10,256 nucleotides of DNA, from contig MHGT01000001.1 of the NCBI GenBank assembly GCA_001805695.1, positions 1 to 10,256 on the forward strand, in the 5' to 3' direction. Of the stretch, positions 10,049 to 10,256 are shown piece by piece. The notes below the pieces were generated by a model. That model made no database searches. It was not told the DNA's origin and saw nothing but the letters and a program-made list of their open reading frames with translations. Position 1 is the first letter of the stretch; every line of letters begins with the position of its first letter. Position numbers and translations under genes: made by a program. The stretch is from Omnitrophica WOR_2 bacterium RIFCSPHIGHO2_02_FULL_67_20 (GTDB lineage Bacteria; Omnitrophota; Gorgyraeia; Aquiviventales; Aquiviventaceae).

Positions 10049-10256
10049 TTGTCAGCCAGGCGAACATCCCCTCGCCGTTCGCGAACTGCAGCGGGCTCGC
10101 GGCGATCTGCTCGGCGGTGAGCGAGGGCGCGGCCTGCTGGGGCAGGCCGGTGCCGATGGCGACGAACGGCACCAGGCCGCTCGCCCGGTCATCCACGGCG
10201 GCGAGCAGCCGCCAGCGGCCGAGCGAGGGCAGCGTGTCGGTCAGCGGCTTGAGGAG
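10041..10256 (-). CDS. C-terminal end of an ApgM-like (cofactor-independent phosphoglycerate mutase superfamily) protein, partial
   Basis: The last 71 residues of a minus-strand gene that continues past the right edge are visible, ending in TGA at 10043-10041. The pattern LGRWRLLAAVDDRASGLVPF, then an SLTAEQIAAS stretch and NGEGMFAWL, parallels the C-terminus of archaeal-type phosphoglycerate mutases. There a core strand is followed by a VPF turn, a variable segment, and a Gly-rich terminal helix. The position upstream of lysC and cimA also fits, since apgM, lysC and cimA cluster in Geobacter-type genomes as I recall. The His expected before the VPF turn (HT-x-x-PVPF in typical members) is absent. 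The protein may be a divergent or non-catalytic member; more of the gene would be needed to decide. Confidence 0.55.
   Translation of the reverse strand, partial: LLKPLTDTLPSLGRWRLLAAVDDRASGLVPFVAIGTGLPQQAAPSLTAEQIAASPLQFANGEGMFAWLTTP

Overview
The window is a stretch of GC-rich bacterial chromosome. Sampled 60-base lines in lysC and cimA are about 65-68% G+C. Every gene lies on the minus strand and reads from the right edge to the left edge. In transcription order they are: the 3' end of an ApgM-like (2,3-bisphosphoglycerate-independent phosphoglycerate mutase superfamily) gene, lysC (aspartokinase), cimA (citramalate synthase), valS (valyl-tRNA synthetase), nadC (quinolinate phosphoribosyltransferase), a gene for a secreted protein of unknown function, and uvrB, which runs off the left edge. 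Gaps between genes are 102, 94, 57, 35, -4 and 15 bases, so one long operon or read-through unit is plausible. No promoter or factor-independent terminator is recognisable, and no stretch over 300 bases lacks a gene. The ApgM-like/lysC/cimA order resembles Geobacter-like and other uncultured GC-rich lineages (Desulfobacterota, NC10/Rokubacteria, Nitrospirota). I cannot assign the phylum from the sequence.

Left region (1-1863): uvrB is easy to miss because its frame stays open to the window edge and is interrupted by a 521-residue intein. The N-extein ends inside the Walker A loop (GVTGSGK). The intein begins with Ser and ends with His-Asn. The C-extein resumes with TFT and runs on as textbook UvrB. 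The intein carries both splicing halves, a two-motif LAGLIDADG homing endonuclease and an Xre-type helix-turn-helix. It is lower in G+C than the flanking genes. The secreted-protein gene next to it (1879-3066) is also lower in G+C and overlaps nadC by ATGA.

Middle and right regions (3063-10256): these are housekeeping metabolism genes (NAD synthesis, valine charging, the citramalate route to isoleucine, the first step of the aspartate family). They are peppered with an unusual class of repeat. Each copy has about four short units of 7 nt (some copies 9 nt), a short spacer, then about four units of the approximate reverse complement. The unit sequence differs between copies but the layout is the same. 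Three complete heptamer copies sit in frame inside valS. Separated half-copies sit in nadC and valS. One copy supplies the C-terminal tail of CimA. Nonamer copies fill the lysC-cimA and ApgM-lysC gaps. I know of no named family with this layout. The nearest precedent in behaviour is the Rickettsia palindromic elements, which also insert in frame in housekeeping genes. These arrays and the UvrB intein are the two most noteworthy things in the window.
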